A stretch of 64,000 nucleotides of DNA. It comes from Escallonia rubra (lineage: Eukaryota > Streptophyta > Magnoliopsida > Escalloniales > Escalloniaceae). The notes below the pieces were generated by a model. It had not been told where the DNA came from. It made no database searches and worked only from the letters and a program-made list of their open reading frames with translations. Positions 59,301 through 64,000 of the stretch are shown here, in pieces. Within the stretch, counting starts at the first letter, position 1, and each line of letters opens with the position of its first letter. The position numbers were made by a program, and so were the translations under genes. The stretch spans positions 806,001 to 870,000 of the forward strand of contig JAVXUO010002601.1 in NCBI GenBank assembly GCA_033065855.1, read 5' to 3'.

Positions 59301-61604
59301 GTTGCTGTCGTTAACAAACAATAACGGGGATGGAAGGATAATAGTTTCGAGGACAGGATCTACACGCTCCGATCAACGAGGAGGCTATCTAAAATATATC
59401 ATGCTCACTGGTGAAAAGATATTTTCTGAGGTTTGCCCAAAAATTGATGTTTGAAGATTATCAGTAAGGTTTGCAACTCGGTATGATGTGATGCCACTTG
59501 TAAAATCTGACAGATTGTGGATCAAGCACATGCTGTCATATTGGCTGGGGGAACTCTACAACCAATAGAAGAAACAAAGGAACGTCTTTTCCCGTGGTTA
59601 CAACCGGATCAGTTGCATCTCTTTTCATGTGGTCACATAGTCCCTTCAGAGAACATTTTACCGCTTGCTGTTTCACATGGACCCTCAGGCCAGTCCTTCG
59701 ATTTTAGCTATAGCTCCAGAAGTTTATCTGTAATGGTGAGTAAATTGAATCATTTCATCACTCTTTGGCTGGATATCTTTCAATATATCTTCTCCTGTTG
59801 TTAAAAGTGCAATTATATATGCAGCAAAATTTTCAATTTGTATTTGTAGGAGGTGCTAGAGCCAGAGACAAAAAGTTAGTCATTTTGGTCCCCGGTGGCC
59901 TATAGCTGGATAAAATTAACAGGATTAGAAAGTATTAACAATGTTTAAGAGACAGTAGGTGTAAGACAAATATATGTGGAATCATGATTGGATGACAGAC
60001 CCAACCCCTACTTTGCTTTGCTTTCATTGCAACAAAACCTGGCAGCCCAGTTATAACCCTGATTGATATTCTTCCCCTCGGCTAGTTTTCAAAATCTAAG
60101 CAGGTTCATTGAATCTGTTAAAACATATCTAGCAAATCGTTATTGATAAATCTCAAGTGGCCGCCTTGTGTAGTCAAATATATGTTTACTAGGGGAGATA
60201 GTGAATCAACACCTTCTATACATGCCTGCACCACATTGGTTGCTAAAAAGTGCATTAGCAACAAAATAATATTCCCTTTTAACAGCAAATGGGGTGTTAA
60301 TTAGCATGAGGGTGTGGATTTAGCATGTCCTGCATGGATTCAGTTAAGTTAGTTATAATTTCTTTCTGTTGTCTTCAGTATGATAAATTTGTATAGGTCC
60401 TTGTACTTTCTTATAAAATTTCCTCCAGTTATAGACTGCTTACTAAAGCATGTTGATGGGCTTGTATTGACAGGTCGAGGAGCTAGGGCTTTTACTTTGT
60501 AATTTGGTGACTGTGGTTCCCGAAGGCATTGTTGTGTTCTTCTCTTCATTTGATTATGAAGGACATGTACATGATTCATGGAAGGCCTCAGGCATCCTTG
60601 AGAGAATTATGAAGAAAAAGCATGTATTCAGAGAGCCTAAAAGAACCACAGACGTGGAATTTGTTCTAGGGAAATACAAGGAGACAATTGATGCATTATC
60701 CAGGGGTTCCCTTGTAGATGATTCTCCACCTCACAAGGGTGCAATTCTCCTTGCTGTTGTTGGTGGAAAGGTATCAGAAGGTATCAACTTTAGCGATGGA
60801 ATGGGACGATGCATAGTCATGGTTGGACTGCCATACCCGAGCCCATCTGATATTGAGTTGATGGAGAGAGTGAAGCATATTGAAGGTCTCGGAGATACAA
60901 CTTCGTTTAAGGCACCCAAACTAGTCAATAACCAAAGTCACAAGGGAGATGCTCAAGCTGGTTTTGACATTTTACGGAGCTGCAAACAAAGAGGAAGAGA
61001 GTACTACGAAAATCTATGCATGAAGGCCGTAAATCAATCAATTGGTACGTGCTATAAAAGCCTGGTAGATCTTTCTCTTTTTGTCTCAAATCTTGCACTC
61101 CACCCAACTAAATTTTTGAAATTTGGAACCTGAACATCTGCCACTGGAACACAGCCAACACCACATTCTCTATACAGTATAGTCATTTGCAATTTTGACC
61201 AGGGAAAGATGCTGGTAACTGGATTTATACAATAAACATAGTAACACCATCTTTTGTTTGCAAACTCCTTGATCAAACCTAATGGTACGGGTCTGGCCCG
61301 CCAGAATGTAAGTGTAATTCCTTTCGGTTATAGATGTTTGTTACATAAAACTGATGTCTAATATCTTTTCCTTTCATCGCGTCTTCTAGGTAGAGCAATT
61401 CGACACGTTAATGATTACGCAGCTATCCTGCTGGTTGATAGGCGTTATGCATCTGATTCCTCAAAAAGAACTTCTTCTCACCCAACTAACAAGCTCCCAA
61501 TGTGGATCAGAGGTCCTCTTGTCTCAACTGACAATTACGGCCAAGTCCATAGACTTTTACATCAGTTCTTCAAAGTCAAGAAGAACAGAGGTGGTAATCA
61601 GTAG
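56342..61604 (+). CDS. CHL1/DDX11-type Fe-S DNA helicase
   Basis: Nine exons (56342-56489, 56656-57282, 57400-57488, 58292-58645, 58800-59075, 59185-59430, 59514-59735, 60474-61044, 61390-61604) join in frame to 915 residues. Walker A is SPTGTGKT (47-54, split by intron 1). The four cysteines that hold the iron-sulfur cluster in the XPD-like family appear as Cys255, Cys273, Cys305 and Cys342. The DEAH box is at 385-388 (IIDEAHNL), and motif VI is [11 protein letters not shown] in the last exon. An acidic Ser/Glu/Lys insert fills about 75-215, as in CHL1/DDX11. Relatives unwind DNA during replication and help establish sister-chromatid cohesion. Arabidopsis At1g79890 is the likely counterpart. 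A second in-frame ATG lies at 56360. Exon 6 begins at the acceptor that yields VSGYQ. Confidence 0.93.
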
Positions 61605-63050
61605 AATGTTTTGCCAGAAGTGTTGCTGATATGGAAGAGGATATTGTGTACAATTAGTTTGCACCAATTAATTAACTCCACTAGCAATCAACACAGTTGG
61701 AAACGAACTTGACATGGATCTATAGTTACTTTATTTACTTCGAACAGAAAGCTCTTTGTATATCCTCTGTACAAGCATATATGATGGTTGATGCAACACA
61801 TACAGTTCATAATGACTATAGTGTGTACTTAATTATTCTTCTGGTCACCCTTTGATCGTTTATCCTACAATAATTTGAAGTAAATTCACAATGCAAGCCA
61901 CTGTAGCTAACGGTCTTAAGCAGGGGTCTTCTTCTAAGACAAACAAATTGCTCCCTATCTATGAATTTTATGTGACATATGGGACACAGATGGATCACAG
62001 GGTCACATGGGATATCGTGATATAATCCGGGTTGCAAGCATTCTAAGCTTGGTTTATAAAAACCGAAAAAATGAGCTGCTTTGAGTAGGTTGATGCTACA
62101 ACCGGGCATGTTATCCTTCTGCTAAAACACTCAAATGCTAGATTTCTTCTAATTGCAGACACAAGCCAGCTTAACCGAGGATGATGGCTGTTTTCGACTT
62201 GATAACTGTGGGAAAGTGACACCACTGGACAGATATTGAATTGCACCTTATCCTTGGTTCCCAGTTTGGTTGTTTTCTCTCTTCTCCAACCAATACTGGT
62301 ACAGACACTCCAAACATGGTGGTCCATGCAGCTTTCTTATATATGCAGTGAGAAGCCACCTACAGTTTTACAATGCCAAAGGCTAATGAAATTCAAACTT
62401 CAACAGAATCAGTGCAATAGTATTGTATAACAGAGCGTGGGCTACTTCAATCATCAAAGTCCCCTACTTTAGGTCCCATGGTTTGAAGGACTAAAGACAA
62501 ATAAGTAGGTGTCGAACTTTTGTATTACCACAATGATATTTAACAACCCACCATACCTTTTACTTTTCTTCTTAATTGATGGCACCTGCACCGGTCTAAA
62601 GTGAATCATTGATTATCATTTCATTCCTAATTCTATTAGCATATAACCATTAATTTGTCTAGAGCAGGAGATCACCATGAACCTATTAAAATCACCTTCT
62701 GACTGCATACTTCGCCTTCGTGATCGTGCGATGGTATCATCCAATGGCCACCAGTGTTCGTTCCAACACGAGCAGGTGCACATGAGCGCACACAACCACA
62801 TGCTAGAAAGAAAAAAAAAAAGATAAATATGAGGCTATGGAAATAAAGGGGGGAAAGCGGTAGCAAAAGCTGAAGACATTGTCCTCTGAGTTCCATCGCC
62901 TTGTGTTCAAGGTAATGGAAAGAAACTTCAACTGTCTCTGTCTCTCCTAGCTGTATATTGGGAGCAACACCTGGCTAGTAAAACAAACTGCTTTATCTTC
63001 TTCTTGCTGATAGAGTGATAGAGAGAAGCAAGCCTTGCAACAGAGCCCCA
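61605..63050. other. Intergenic region
   Basis: Contains the 3' region of the helicase gene and the promoter of the next gene. No coding frame or repeat is supported; a poly-A run lies near 62809-62820. Confidence 0.5.
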
Positions 63051-63749
63051 ATGTTGCTTAAAACCTTTCACAAGACCAAGAACTTCTTTCACAAAACTCT
63101 GCAAAACCTCAAGTCATATGCCCTTGAAAGGTACCAAAAGCTACCCAGACCTCGTTTCCTCAATCCCTTCTCTAGCAGCAGCAACCCCCCAAACGTCCAG
63201 CAGCTGGAAAGTTTCTACACAAACGCCTCAGAGAACTGGGAACCGAATGGCGATGTTGGGACTCAGAGAAACAAGAAGAGCACAATGTCAGCGAAAGAGC
63301 CGACGAGGAAAGAGAAAGCATCCAATGGACACAACATGAATTATGCAGAGCATCATGTTACAAAGAATGCAAAAGAAGAGAAAGGATGGGAAGAGAGTAA
63401 GCTAGGAAGCCACCGTGAAGTTAAAAGAGGCGACTCTCGTTCGCAAAGTGGACATAAACGAGGAGGGCCTGTGTTGGCAAAGAAGATGAAAGAATTAGAG
63501 ATGATGGATGTCCATGATATGGATCATGTTCTGGACATAGAAGAGGTTCTCCATCTCTATTCTCGCCTCACCAGCCCAGTTTACCTCGACCTCGTCGACA
63601 AGTTTTTCGTGGACATGCATTCTGACTTCCTACCACAACCCTCTACCAGTGTCAACAGTTCAATGCGGAGACTTGGCCCTGTGTCACGGGGTGACTTTCA
63701 TGAATCCTCACGGTCGTTTCGCTTCGGCACGACCATGTGCGGGCCGTGA
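63051..63749 (+). CDS. OVATE-like plant protein of unknown function
   Basis: A single exon from the first good ATG (63051) encodes 232 residues. The N-terminus is basic and hydrophobic (MLLKTFHKTKNFFHKTLQNL), followed by a Ser/Pro stretch and a charged, disordered middle. The C-terminal part (about 160-195) reads DIEEVLHLYSRLTSPVYLDL and then VDKFFVDM, which follows the pattern of the OVATE domain (LL..Y.SLNSP.YHD.I...F). OVATE proteins are plant repressors that also bind TON1-recruiting microtubule proteins and shape organs. The match is to the pattern only, so the family is tentative. The frame is open 12 codons upstream but without an ATG. Confidence 0.6.
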   Translation: MLLKTFHKTKNFFHKTLQNLKSYALERYQKLPRPRFLNPFSSSSNPPNVQQLESFYTNASENWEPNGDVGTQRNKKSTMSAKEPTRKEKASNGHNMNYAEHHVTKNAKEEKGWEESKLGSHREVKRGDSRSQSGHKRGGPVLAKKMKELEMMDVHDMDHVLDIEEVLHLYSRLTSPVYLDLVDKFFVDMHSDFLPQPSTSVNSSMRRLGPVSRGDFHESSRSFRFGTTMCGP

Positions 63750-63795
63750 CACCCTGTGAGGACATAGATGCTGCGGCAAAGATTCCTATGCATAC

Positions 63796-63831
<36 letters not shown>

Positions 63832-64000
63832 CTGAGTGAATGTGCGGCGTGTGTGTTTGTTTACTTGGTTGTGATTTTCAACTGGCATTCTATGTCGATG
63901 TTTGCAAATTGAATAGTTTCACCTTAGTTCTCTCAAGGGTGGAAATAGCAGTTCCCTTACTTTTTTAATACACTAAATAGATAATCGAGATATGGAGTTC
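63750..64000. other. 3' region with a CT microsatellite
   Basis: A CT run at about 63800-63829 lies just after the stop of the OVATE-like gene. Nothing else is recognisable to the window end. Confidence 0.7.

Overview
This window is nuclear DNA of a flowering plant, most likely a eudicot. The support is short GT-AG introns in AT-rich sequence, plant-type gene families and plant-type transposons. I cannot name the species. All genes were assembled by hand from reading frame, splice sites and remembered protein families; no search was run.

Layout. 0.5-3.4 kb is a decayed L1-type LINE on the minus strand. 3.50-4.71 kb is a Mutator-like element with long inverted ends and a perfect 9-bp target duplication; it carries the first-exon region of a MOS4/BCAS2/SPF27 splicing-factor gene (a Pack-MULE). 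5.3-7.0 kb is a two-exon hydroxy(phenyl)pyruvate reductase. 7-14 kb is gene-poor and holds a Stowaway-like MITE. 14.7-18.1 kb is a membrane-anchored LEA_2 protein. 19.1-26.7 kb is a 12-exon PDIL1-5/1-6-type protein disulfide isomerase. 27.3-27.8 kb is a small acidic unknown protein (minus). 29.1-33.4 kb is a Rab7 GTPase (RABG3c/d type). 34.6-43.1 kb is a 15-exon PXA-PX-Nexin_C sorting-nexin-like protein (minus). 44.7-47.1 kb is a shortened CbbX-like AAA ATPase with a broken Walker B (minus). 49.7-50.6 kb is a hAT-like element with an 8-bp target duplication. 51.4-51.9 kb is ribosomal protein eL37 (minus), whose first coding exon is only the ATG. 52.4-55.3 kb is a GC-rich, repeat-packed, LTR-like block. 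56.3-61.6 kb is a CHL1/DDX11-type Fe-S helicase with an E2F-like site upstream. 63.05-63.75 kb is an OVATE-like unknown protein.

The genes do not form an operon or pathway. Two themes emerge: endomembrane function (PDI in the ER, Rab7 and a PX protein on endosome/vacuole membranes) and basic growth (eL37, CHL1). As I recall the Arabidopsis map, the neighbours PDIL, Rab7, PX protein, RPL37, HPR2 and CHL1 are scattered over several Arabidopsis segments, so this window may preserve an older gene order.

I found no CRISPR array, operon or prokaryote-type system, and recognised no tRNA or rRNA gene. The strongest unusual items are the Pack-MULE, the degenerate AAA ATPase, the 66-bp in-frame array, an interlocked inverted repeat in an intron, and the gene-order conservation.
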